A stretch of 9,442 bases of DNA from an uncultured Lachnospiraceae bacterium (lineage in GTDB: Bacteria > Bacillota > Clostridia > Lachnospirales > Lachnospiraceae), in assembly GCA_902473545.1 (NCBI GenBank), contig CABRSG010000080.1:1-9442 (forward strand). The letters run 5' to 3'. This document shows, piece by piece, positions 1-6,152 of this stretch. How positions within the stretch are numbered: position 1 is the first letter of the stretch; the number at the start of each line of letters is the position of its first letter. Both the position numbers and the translations under genes were made by a program. The notes beneath the pieces are model-generated. The model did no database searches. It had not been told where the DNA came from and worked only from the letters and a program-made list of their open reading frames with translations.

Positions 1-229
1 GCCCCTTCCGATCGAAAAAGCGGTAGTTCTCGTAGATTTCCTTCGCACGCAGATCGCTGTATGTGATGATCAGCTTCTTCCGGTACGTCTCGCCCACGCA
101 ATACATCAGATGCGATTTCTGCGCCTCGATGCAGCCGGACACCTGCAGGATCCCCCGGTTTTTCTTTAAGCCGGAGCATAGCTGCTCAAACTCCTCCAGA
201 TTTTTCAGCGGAGCAGTAAATGCTTTCAT
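1..229 (-). CDS. mfd: Transcription-repair coupling factor Mfd, N-terminal fragment (cut by window edge)
   Basis: Only the first 76 or so residues are present; the rest lies beyond position 1. The reading begins MKAFTAPLKNLEEFEQL and continues through an IQVSGCIEAQKSH-like segment (here ILQVSGCIEAQKSH) to KLIITYSDLRAKEIYENYRFF. This matches my memory of the N-terminus of clostridial Mfd, the UvrB-like domain 1. Mfd is the ATP-dependent translocase that removes RNA polymerase stalled at DNA lesions and recruits UvrA. The ATG overlaps the pth stop codon as ATGA, and a purine-rich AGGAAGG ribosome binding site lies inside the end of pth, so the two are probably translationally coupled. The pth-mfd order is common in Firmicutes and supports the call. 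None of the helicase motifs are inside the window, so identity rests on the N-terminus and context. Confidence 0.85.
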   Translation of the reverse strand, partial: MKAFTAPLKNLEEFEQLCSGLKKNRGILQVSGCIEAQKSHLMYCVGETYRKKLIITYSDLRAKEIYENYRFFDRKG

Positions 230-801
230 TCTGATACCTTCCTGTTATATTCATTCATCGCCGCCTCCGCGCCGTCCGTCATCAGACACACAGCGGCATC
301 GGCAGCCCTTTCAAGCGCTTCCTCCACTTTTTTACGGTCGTCCTCCGTAAAGCGGCTGAGCACGTAATCCGCCAGGTCCCAGCCCGCCGGCTTCTGCCCG
401 ATGCCCACCTTGACGCGCAGAAACTCCTGTCCTCCCAGATGGGAAATGATGCTTTTTATGCCGTTGTGCCCGCCGGCGCTTCCTTTTTCACGGATGCGAA
501 GCTGTCCCGGCGGCAGACTGATATCGTCGTAAATGACAATGAGCTGCGACGTCTTGTCAATTTTATAAAAATCCGTCAGCGCCCGGATGCTCTCGCCGCT
601 TAAATTCATGAAGGTGAGCGGCTTTACCAGCAGCACGCTCTGTCCTTCAATCCTGCCGCTGCCCGTCAGCGCCCTGCCCTTTACGTTCTCTACTTTTATA
701 TTATATTTCTCCGCAAGCACATCTATGGTATCAAATCCCACGTTGTGCCTGGTGTGGGCATACTGTCTGCCCGGATTTCCAAGTCCTGCTATGATATACA
801 T
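226..801 (-). CDS. pth: Peptidyl-tRNA hydrolase
   Basis: This 191-residue protein has the normal length for bacterial Pth, a cytoplasmic esterase that releases peptides from peptidyl-tRNAs that drop off the ribosome. The family signatures are all visible: GLGNPG at residues 6-11, TRHNVGFD at 17-24 with the catalytic His at 19 (E. coli His20), FMNLSG at 64-69, YDD at 91-93 with the catalytic-support Asp at 92, and GGHNG at 110-114 with the tRNA-binding Asn at 113. It lacks nothing expected for activity. The ATG is preceded by GGTGG at 811-815 with 9 bases of spacing. It lies 18 bp after the nitroreductase stop and its own stop overlaps the mfd start, so it is the middle gene of a compact operon. 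Confidence 0.97.
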   Translation of the reverse strand: MYIIAGLGNPGRQYAHTRHNVGFDTIDVLAEKYNIKVENVKGRALTGSGRIEGQSVLLVKPLTFMNLSGESIRALTDFYKIDKTSQLIVIYDDISLPPGQLRIREKGSAGGHNGIKSIISHLGGQEFLRVKVGIGQKPAGWDLADYVLSRFTEDDRKKVEEALERAADAAVCLMTDGAEAAMNEYNRKVSE

Positions 802-819
802 ATTCTGTTTCCACCGTTT

Positions 820-1341
820 TTACTCTGCGAAATATACGTAATTTTCTTTCCGCGGCGCTGCCTTTGGCGCTTCCATATCAGCATACCCCAGAATGCAGTG
901 TCCGATTCCTTCATAGTCGCCCTCAATGCCAAGCGATTTTAAAATTTCTTTGCCCTCCGGGCTCTCAAACTCTTCCTTCGCGCGGTGGATCCAGCAGCTC
1001 GCAATGCCCAGTTCGTGCGCCGCCAGCATCAGATTTCCCATCACCAGACTGCCGTCGTAAACGTATGTGGGACGGCTTTTGTCCGCAAGCACCACCAGCA
1101 CGACCGGCGCCCCGTAAAACGGATCAGACGCGGCTCCCATAACCTCAGCATTCATTTTTGAGAGCTTATCGCGCAGCTCTTTATTTGTCACCGCCACAAT
1201 GACGGGCGACTGCTTCCCCATGCCGGTGGCTGCATAAGTGCCCGCCTGCACGATTTTCTCAATGATTTCCTTCGGAACCATGTCCGGTTTATATTTGCGG
1301 ATACTTCTTCTTGTCAGCATTGCATCGATCGTATTGCTCAT
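820..1341 (-). CDS. Nitroreductase family protein (FMN-dependent oxidoreductase)
   Basis: The 173-residue protein is a compact member of the nitroreductase superfamily, which uses FMN and NAD(P)H to reduce nitro compounds, quinones or similar electrophiles in the cytoplasm. The FMN phosphate-binding motif TRRSIRKYK is at residues 10-18. It is followed by a GTYAATGMGKQSP segment (34-46) and a late helix region with GNLMLAAHELGIASCWIHR, the usual core ending of the family. The physiological substrate cannot be read from sequence. The start is well defined: AAGGAGG sits just upstream of the ATG. A TTCACA-17-TACAAT promoter lies 38 bp upstream. It is the first gene of an operon with pth and mfd, 18 bp from pth. 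The association with pth/mfd looks like co-transcription rather than a shared pathway. Confidence 0.9.
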   Translation of the reverse strand: MSNTIDAMLTRRSIRKYKPDMVPKEIIEKIVQAGTYAATGMGKQSPVIVAVTNKELRDKLSKMNAEVMGAASDPFYGAPVVLVVLADKSRPTYVYDGSLVMGNLMLAAHELGIASCWIHRAKEEFESPEGKEILKSLGIEGDYEGIGHCILGYADMEAPKAAPRKENYVYFAE

Positions 1342-1378
1342 GATAATTCCTCCTTCTCAAACGCGCATTTGCGTATTT

Positions 1379-1407
1379 ATTGTATCATTTATGGTAAAAT
1401 TTGTGAA
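1379..1407 (-). promoter_or_regulatory. Sigma-A-type promoter for nitroreductase-pth-mfd
   Basis: On the minus strand, TTCACA (1402-1407) and TACAAT (1379-1384) are separated by exactly 17 bases. The -10 lies 38 bp upstream of the nitroreductase ATG. This is seen directly; promoter activity is inferred. Confidence 0.65.
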
Positions 1408-1439
1408 CCACTGTTCTTTGTTTCTTCTGCACAATTTTC

Positions 1440-1468
1440 TTGGCAAGACCGCGCACGGATGCTATAAT
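1440..1468 (+). promoter_or_regulatory. Sigma-A-type promoter for the MATE gene, extended -10
   Basis: TTGGCA (1440-1445) and a perfect TATAAT (1463-1468) are 17 bases apart, and a TGn (1460-1462) directly precedes the -10. This points rightward at the MATE gene, whose ATG lies 53 bp downstream of the -10. Together with the leftward promoter it forms a divergent, back-to-back control region of 180 bp. Confidence 0.75.
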
Positions 1469-1521
1469 TTGAAAGATATAAAATGCATTTTCCACATGGA
1501 TCTGCATAGAAAGGCATCGGT

Positions 1522-2847
1522 ATGCAGTACGATTTAACCGAAGGGAATATTACAAAGAATCTTTTAAAGTTCGCGCTCCCGCTGATGGCGGGAAATCTTT
1601 TGCAGCAGTTTTATAATGTAGCGGACACCTGGATCGTCGGACGGTTCCTGGGCCCGGACGCGCTCGCCGCCGTCGGCTCCTCCTACACGCTGATGGTATT
1701 TCTCACCTCAATTCTGCTCGGTCTCTGCATGGGAAGCGGGGCTTTCTTTTCCATGCAGTTCGGCAAAAAGGATTTCGACCGCATGAAAAGCGGATTTTTC
1801 CTGTCCTTTTTGCTGATCGGCGCTGTCACGCTGCTTTTGAGCGTGATTGTTTATCTCGGTATGGATATTATTCTGGCGTTTATGCGTGTGCCGTCCGAAG
1901 TGCGTCCGATGATGCAGGAATATCTGCTTTATGTATTTACCGGTATTTTTGCGACCTTCCTTTACAACTATTTTGCGAACCTGCTGCGGGCAGTCGGAAA
2001 TTCCGTGGTACCGCTTATTTTCCTTGCCGTCTGCGCGCTCTTAAATGTTGCGCTCGACCTGCTGTTTGTGCTGGTGTTCCACTGGGGCGTAAAGGGCGCT
2101 GCCATTGCCACTGCGCTTTCACAGTATGTCTCCGGCATCGGCATCCTGGTCTACTACTATCTCGGTTTCCCGCATCTGCGCATAAAAAAAGCGCATATGC
2201 GCTGGGATATTTCTATATTAAAAGATATTGCCGGGCTTTCCACGCTCACCTGCCTGCAGCAGTCTGTGATGAACCTCGGCATTTTGATGGTGCAGGGACT
2301 TGTGAACAGCTTCGGCACCGCTGTAATGGCCGCATTTGCCGCCGCTGTGAAAATTGATTCCTTCGCCTATATGCCCGTGCAGGATTTCGGAAATGCATTT
2401 TCGACCTTCATCGCACAGAATTACGGTGCGGGCAAAAAAGACCGCATCCGCCGGGGTATGCGCAGCGCAGCCGTCACCGCCGCTGTTTTCAGCGTGGCAG
2501 TCGCTCTGCTCGTCTGCCTGTTTGCACGCCCGCTGATGGGGCTTTTTGTCGACGGCTCCCGCGCGGATATCATCGCGATCGGCGTAGGTTATCTGCGGAT
2601 CGAGGCTTCCTTTTATTTCGGTATTGGGCTGCTGTTCCTCTTTTACGGCTACTACCGCGCAATCAGCAAGCCCGGCGTCTCCGTCGTGCTCACTGTGATC
2701 TCGCTTGGAACACGCGTAGCCCTCGCTTACCTGCTCTCCGCGATCCCGCAGATCGGCGTGACCGGCATCTGGGTATCCATCCCGATCGGTTGGATACTCG
2801 CAGATCTTACCGGCGCCGCACTGCTGAAAAAATATTCTCTTAGTTAA
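1522..2847 (+). CDS. MATE family multidrug/cation antiporter
   Basis: This 441-residue membrane protein has the length and layout of MATE (multi-antimicrobial extrusion) exporters, which use a Na+ or H+ gradient to expel drugs or metabolites. The start MQYDLTEGNITKNLLKFALP, followed by LLQQFYNVADTWIVGRFLG and the first-repeat segment around LLGLCMGSG (about residues 68-76), is characteristic of the family. About twelve hydrophobic segments are seen in two halves, the second opening near TCLQQSVMNLGILMVQGLVN. The cytoplasmic GAGKKDRIRRGM loop follows the QDFGNAFSTFIAQNYG segment, as usual. The substrate cannot be predicted. Translation starts at the ATG after AGAAAGG (1508-1514), a modest ribosome binding site. 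It is monocistronic, and its stop lies inside the end of the convergent gene at 2840. Confidence 0.93.
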   Translation: MQYDLTEGNITKNLLKFALPLMAGNLLQQFYNVADTWIVGRFLGPDALAAVGSSYTLMVFLTSILLGLCMGSGAFFSMQFGKKDFDRMKSGFFLSFLLIGAVTLLLSVIVYLGMDIILAFMRVPSEVRPMMQEYLLYVFTGIFATFLYNYFANLLRAVGNSVVPLIFLAVCALLNVALDLLFVLVFHWGVKGAAIATALSQYVSGIGILVYYYLGFPHLRIKKAHMRWDISILKDIAGLSTLTCLQQSVMNLGILMVQGLVNSFGTAVMAAFAAAVKIDSFAYMPVQDFGNAFSTFIAQNYGAGKKDRIRRGMRSAAVTAAVFSVAVALLVCLFARPLMGLFVDGSRADIIAIGVGYLRIEASFYFGIGLLFLFYGYYRAISKPGVSVVLTVISLGTRVALAYLLSAIPQIGVTGIWVSIPIGWILADLTGAALLKKYSLS

Positions 2848-3787
2848 AATACACCATCTCTTTAATCTCCTCCGCCGGCTCGATGTGCTGCGCCTTCAGC
2901 ACCGGACCGACGCCGCGGTATACAGAGAGATGCGCAAAGCCGATCTTCGCCTGGATCTTCACCCAGGTGCCGTCCTCCGGCTCCGGTTCCTTGCCGCATT
3001 TGCAGACATACCCCAGGAAGGTCGTGTCGTCCGCGCAGCAGGTCATCGCCGTGCGCCCCGGCACAAACACGCCGGTCGGGAAGCCCGGATATTTCTTTGC
3101 CTGCAGCGTAAATTCCACGATCTTTCCGCGGTACCGCTCCTGATTCTCCATCACATCAACAAACCAGATTCCATAATCCTCCGGGCGGATTTCAATGACA
3201 GGCGCGTTCATATCATAGGGCATCTCGTCGCCGAAAATATTCTCGATCTCGCCCTCTTCGTCCTCGAATACTACCTCCGCCTGCGGACTGACCACCTTGA
3301 CGCTCCGGCGATAGCCAGCAAGCGGCTTGATGTCCTCGCAGCGGTTAAAAAGCACCAGCTCCGAGCCGCGCACCATTTCCACAAACAGCGGCTTTAAATT
3401 CGTCAGATACATCTGGAAGGTGCTTGCGTCCACTGTGGTCAGCTTCTGCTCCATCTCCCAGCCATACGGGAGTTTTAGTTTTTCAAAATCGCTCACCTTC
3501 CACATGCCGTTGTATTCCACAACCACGCGCTTCGGGCGATGCTTCTTGTCCAGCATTTTGAGGTAATCTTCTGTCAGCTCCTCCTGCCGCTCCACGCGCT
3601 CGATCACTACGTGATATTTTTTCAGTTCCTCCGGATCGTACTCTTCCTCGCCGTCCTCACAGAGAAGCAGCAGCGTCTTTCCGCGGATCTGAAAGTAGTC
3701 CTGCGACAGCGTAAATTTTAAAAACTGCGTCTTTCCGCTGTCCAGAAATCCGGTCATCAGATAAACCATAACACTCGGCTGGTTCAT
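2840..3787 (-). CDS. Two-domain protein: degenerate CobW/G3E-like P-loop domain fused to a YcgQ/DUF1980-like domain
   Basis: The 315-residue protein has a CobW-like N-terminal half and an unrelated C-terminal half. Seen in the N-terminal half: P-loop GFLDSGKT (13-20), a CEDGEEEYD segment (43-51) where CobW proteins have NEFGE, VVVEYNGMW (88-96) in place of the usual E-x-SG switch motif, TTVDAS (117-122), and NRCE (148-151) where NKxD is expected. The CxCC metal motif of CobW proteins is absent. The C-terminal part, from about residue 192, contains VPGRTAMTCCADDTTFLGY (Cys250, Cys251), CKC (262-264) and GTWVKIQAKI. From memory this resembles the end of YcgQ (DUF1980/TIGR03943), a Zur-linked family in Bacillus. 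No signal peptide or membrane segment is seen. It starts after GGAGG, 15 bp behind the His-rich CobW gene, so both are one operon. A role in metal handling is inference; nucleotide use may be altered. Confidence 0.75.
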   Translation of the reverse strand: MNQPSVMVYLMTGFLDSGKTQFLKFTLSQDYFQIRGKTLLLLCEDGEEEYDPEELKKYHVVIERVERQEELTEDYLKMLDKKHRPKRVVVEYNGMWKVSDFEKLKLPYGWEMEQKLTTVDASTFQMYLTNLKPLFVEMVRGSELVLFNRCEDIKPLAGYRRSVKVVSPQAEVVFEDEEGEIENIFGDEMPYDMNAPVIEIRPEDYGIWFVDVMENQERYRGKIVEFTLQAKKYPGFPTGVFVPGRTAMTCCADDTTFLGYVCKCGKEPEPEDGTWVKIQAKIGFAHLSVYRGVGPVLKAQHIEPAEEIKEMVYFN

Positions 3788-3802
3788 GAAAATCCCTCCG
3801 TC

Positions 3803-5011
3803 CTAAACGCCGAACAGCTCTGCCAGCTTTGCTTCGTTCAAAGCAGAACCGATCACGCAGAGACGGCCGGTATATTCCGCCGCGCCGCTGCGCACCTCAT
3901 GCTCCTCCGGCACCATGTCAAAATAGATCCACTCGCCGTCCGCACCGGCTACCATGCCCTTTGCGCGCAGGATCGTGCCGTAAACGCTGTCACTTTCCAG
4001 CGTGTGCAGAATCCGGCTGATTTCTTCTTTCGTGTACGTTTTGATCGTCTCACATCCCCAGCTTGTGAATACCTCATCCGCATGATGATGGCCGTGATGG
4101 TGATGCTCGTGATCGTGGTCATGTCCGCAGCAGCACTCCCCGTCATGGTCGTGATGATGTTCATGCTCTTCGTGGTCATGGTGGTGCTCGTGGCCGTGCT
4201 CATCATGGTCATGGTGATGCTCGTGACCGTGCTCTTCGTGGTCATGGTGATGCTCGTGGCCGTGCTCATCATGGTCATGGTGATGCTCGTGGCCGTGCTC
4301 TTCGTGGTCATGGTGATGCTCATGATCGTGTCCGCAGCAGCACCCCTCGCCGTGCTCATGCACCTCGCCGCACTCCGGGCAGCGAAGCTCGCCAAGCAGC
4401 TCTTCCTCCAGGGACTTGCTTCCCTCCATCGTATCCAGCAGCTTTTCGCCAGGCAGACTGGCGATCGGCGTCGTGATGATCGGCGCTTTCGCGTTCAACG
4501 CACGCAGGATCGCAAGGCTCTCCTGCACTTTTTCCGGCTTCGCCTTGTCGGTTCTGCTGAGGATGATCGCACCGGCGTATTCAATCTGGTTGCTGAAAAA
4601 TTCGCCGAAGTTTTTATTATAAATCTTGCACTTTGTGACGTCCACAACCGTCGTAAAGCTGTTCAGCTTCGCGTCGATCTGCTCCTGCACATCCTGCACT
4701 GCCTTAATGACGTCCGAAAGCTTGCCGACGCCCGACGGCTCGATGAGAATGCGGTCCGGATGGTAGGTATCCACCACTTCCTTTAAGGATTTTCCGAAAT
4801 CGCCCACCAGCGAGCAGCAGATGCATCCGGAGTTCATCTCCCGGATCTCGATGCCGGATTCCTTGAGAAATCCGCCGTCGATGCCGATCTCTCCAAATTC
4901 ATTTTCAATCAGTACCACCTGCTCTCCGGAGAACGCCTCCTTCAGCAGCTTTTTAATCAATGTCGTTTTTCCGGCTCCCAGAAAGCCGGAGATAATATCA
5001 ATCTTGGTCAT
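3803..5011 (-). CDS. CobW/G3E-family metallochaperone GTPase with a long Cys/His-rich insertion
   Basis: The 402-residue protein belongs to the CobW/COG0523 family of G3E GTPases, cytoplasmic proteins that bind metal (often zinc) and hand it to client proteins. GFLGAGKTT (9-17) is the P-loop. IENEFGEIGID (35-45) follows, then GCICC (62-66), the CxCC metal-binding motif. LIEPSG (89-94), TTVVDV (120-125) and SRTD (152-155, in the NKxD position) complete the GTPase core. Residues 211-310 form a metal-binding insertion: CPEC, a CCCGHDH block, about five 11-residue His/Asp/Glu repeats, and a second CCCGHDH block. The rest (about 320-402) is a CobW C-terminal domain. The reading frame stays open to 5065, but the ATG at 5011 is chosen because AAGGAGG sits 8 bases before it and homologues begin with this hydrophobic strand. 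The client protein and metal are unknown. Confidence 0.92.
   Translation of the reverse strand: MTKIDIISGFLGAGKTTLIKKLLKEAFSGEQVVLIENEFGEIGIDGGFLKESGIEIREMNSGCICCSLVGDFGKSLKEVVDTYHPDRILIEPSGVGKLSDVIKAVQDVQEQIDAKLNSFTTVVDVTKCKIYNKNFGEFFSNQIEYAGAIILSRTDKAKPEKVQESLAILRALNAKAPIITTPIASLPGEKLLDTMEGSKSLEEELLGELRCPECGEVHEHGEGCCCGHDHEHHHDHEEHGHEHHHDHDEHGHEHHHDHEEHGHEHHHDHDEHGHEHHHDHEEHEHHHDHDGECCCGHDHDHEHHHHGHHHADEVFTSWGCETIKTYTKEEISRILHTLESDSVYGTILRAKGMVAGADGEWIYFDMVPEEHEVRSGAAEYTGRLCVIGSALNEAKLAELFGV
4147..4338 (-). repeat. 33-bp tandem repeat encoding the His-rich insertion
   Basis: In-frame units start at 4174, 4207, 4240, 4273 and 4306, exactly 33 bp apart. A shortened unit (27 bp) begins at 4147, and the unit at 4306 diverges in its second half. 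Each full unit encodes EHGHEHHHDH preceded by D or E. The variable position alternates strictly (codons for Glu, Asp, Glu, Asp), giving a 66-bp higher-order period. Confidence 0.92.
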
Positions 5012-5019
5012 AGTAACCG

Positions 5020-5026
5020 CCTCCTT
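5020..5026 (-). promoter_or_regulatory. Shine-Dalgarno that fixes the start of the His-rich CobW gene
   Basis: AAGGAGG on the minus strand lies 8 bases from the ATG at 5011. The upstream in-frame ATG at 5065 would place both the -10 box and this site inside the coding region, so 5011 is the better start. Confidence 0.85.
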
Positions 5027-5036
5027 GTTCCCAAAT

Positions 5037-5065
5037 AGTATACTGCCTTTTTGGCAAAACGGCAA
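5037..5065 (-). promoter_or_regulatory. Sigma-A-type promoter of the two-gene CobW operon
   Basis: On the minus strand TTGCCG (5060-5065) and TATACT (5037-5042) are separated by 17 bases. The -10 is 25 bp before the ATG at 5011. The spacer carries a short perfect inverted repeat, TGCC-N5-GGCA (5044-5056), which could be a protein site or chance. Confidence 0.65.
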
Positions 5066-5072
5066 GTAAACA

Positions 5073-5091
5073 GATTATAAAATTTATCATC
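5073..5091. promoter_or_regulatory. 19-bp palindrome, candidate Fur-family (Zur-like) operator
   Basis: GATTATAAA-A-TTTATCATC has 9-base arms around one central base, with a single mismatch (5076/5088). It lies 7 bp upstream of the -35 of the CobW operon. The 9-1-9 AT-rich layout resembles Fur/Zur/PerR boxes, but the exact Bacillus Zur consensus is not matched. Binding by a metalloregulator is inferred mainly from the genes it precedes. Confidence 0.4.
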
Positions 5092-5109
5092 CAGTCAGTG
5101 TGCGGACGC

Positions 5110-5145
5110 AAAAAAGCGCTGCAGCAGCCTCCGCCTCACCGCAGC
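5110..5145 (-). terminator. Weak possible terminator after the regulator gene
   Basis: Leftward, just after the regulator stop, a GCTGC/GCAGC stem (5141-5145 with 5118-5122, 18-base loop) is followed two bases later by six T (5110-5115). The stem is short; alternative pairings exist in the GC-rich loop. Confidence 0.35.
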
Positions 5146-5153
5146 CCTTTCTT

Positions 5154-6077
5154 CTAATTCATTCTGCTATAGGAAATCCGGATCTTGATATCCTGATTGT
5201 AATTGCCGAATCCCTCTCCAAAGAGGGTGATCCCTCCGGTATTTAATGCATCGCCCGGAACCATAAACTTAAAACGCAGCGTGCTCTTGTAGCCGATGTG
5301 CAGATGATCGATCGTCACACTGGACACCTTCATTCCATCGATAAAGGTTCCCTTATGATTGATCATCAGCATCTTTAACACGCCGTACTGGTTCCAGTTC
5401 GGCGGCCACCAGTCCGGCGTAAAGATCCCCCTCACATCTCCAAAATCGCCGGCGCTCGTCCACATTCCCACCCATTCATCGTTTAAATAGAAAGAAATGT
5501 CCGATGGCCAGTCGCAGCTTATGCCCGGCGCCTCCGAGCCGATCTCAAAGGACAGCGTAAGCTGATCGATCCGCGACGCCTCCGGCAAAAGATTTGGAAT
5601 GATATACTCTACGTACCCTCGTGTAAACCATAAGATCCCCGCATTGATCCGATCTGTATGCGCAAAGTATCTGGGATCGTCTACTTCCCCGATCAGATGC
5701 TCCTTCGTGGCAAGGCCGCAGGTAGGATATGCCTCATAGTTTGCATAATGCCCCACTTTTAATTCTGCATTGTATATCTGTCCGCTGTGCTGGTCTTCTT
5801 CCGACTCTATCTCAATGAGGATCTTATCCTCTGCTACGCTGCACAGTTTCTGATTCCCGTGCGATCCGCGCTCGATTGAAATCTTTACCAACCCGTTTTC
5901 CTCTAATTTCTTGATGTGACTTGTAAGCGCACCATTGGTTATTCCCAGACGGACCGCAATTTCGTTCATGCTGAGTTCTTTTTCCTTCAGCAGAAGCTTC
6001 AGAATCGCGATTCGGACATCTGAGCCAAGGGCTTTAAATAATTCCAGTCCATCGCCAATATTTTTGACATGCAGCAT
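5154..6077 (-). CDS. Winged-helix transcriptional regulator with large C-terminal putative ligand-sensing domain
   Basis: The 307-residue protein begins with an ArsR-like winged helix-turn-helix (about 9-80): FKALGSDVRIAILKLL, then SMNEIAVRLGITNGALTSHI containing the recognition helix, then the wing near ERGSHGNQKL. It lacks the ELCVC-type cysteines of metal-sensing ArsR proteins, so metal sensing is unlikely. Residues about 100-307 form a second, probably beta-rich domain with many exposed-type aromatics (Trp150, 190, 202, 206, 223, 224, 228) in a DWPSDISFYLNDEWVGMWTS segment. Such architecture is familiar to me from Firmicutes sugar loci, and a carbohydrate-binding role is inferred. It is the last gene of the sugar locus, 75 bp after GH43, so it probably controls it. 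The start follows a GGGGAAGGG purine run. Whether it represses or activates cannot be seen. Confidence 0.8.
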   Translation of the reverse strand: MLHVKNIGDGLELFKALGSDVRIAILKLLLKEKELSMNEIAVRLGITNGALTSHIKKLEENGLVKISIERGSHGNQKLCSVAEDKILIEIESEEDQHSGQIYNAELKVGHYANYEAYPTCGLATKEHLIGEVDDPRYFAHTDRINAGILWFTRGYVEYIIPNLLPEASRIDQLTLSFEIGSEAPGISCDWPSDISFYLNDEWVGMWTSAGDFGDVRGIFTPDWWPPNWNQYGVLKMLMINHKGTFIDGMKVSSVTIDHLHIGYKSTLRFKFMVPGDALNTGGITLFGEGFGNYNQDIKIRISYSRMN

Positions 6078-6114
6078 TTTCCCTTCCCCTTTACATTGTT
6101 CTTCCGAAATCCCC

Positions 6115-6139
6115 GGTTTGTTTTAGATAAAACCAAACC
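6115..6139. promoter_or_regulatory. Bulged inverted repeat in the gap before the regulator gene
   Basis: GGTTTGTTTTA at 6115-6125 pairs with TAAAACCAAACC at 6128-6139 apart from one unpaired base. It lies between the GH43 stop and the regulator start, about 38 bp from the regulator ATG. It may be an operator (autoregulation) or an mRNA hairpin; it has no T-run of a terminator. Confidence 0.4.
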
Positions 6140-6152
6140 AATAGAGTCCATT

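Noticed and set aside
1361..1374. Short inverted repeat ACGC-N6-GCGT in the nitroreductase leader.
   Set aside because: Only four base pairs; too short to call a regulatory site without conservation data.
4147..4338. Possible CRISPR-like array because of regularly spaced repeats.
   Set aside because: The repeats are contiguous, without unique spacers, and in frame with the His-rich coding sequence.
3949..4395. A leftward frame of about 148 codons with Thr/Ser/Met repeats inside the CobW gene.
   Set aside because: It is a frame-shifted reading of the same tandem repeat, fully inside the real coding region and with no start signal of its own.
3899..4786. A long rightward open frame (about 295 codons) rich in Val and Met that looks like a membrane protein.
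   Set aside because: It is the antisense of the His-rich repeat: His codons CAT/CAC read backwards as ATG/GTG. It has no ribosome binding site, and the opposite strand has a clear CobW protein.
5012..5065. An N-terminal extension of the His-rich CobW protein starting at 5065.
   Set aside because: It would cover the -10 box and the AAGGAGG site that precedes the ATG at 5011, and family members begin at the hydrophobic strand just before the P-loop.
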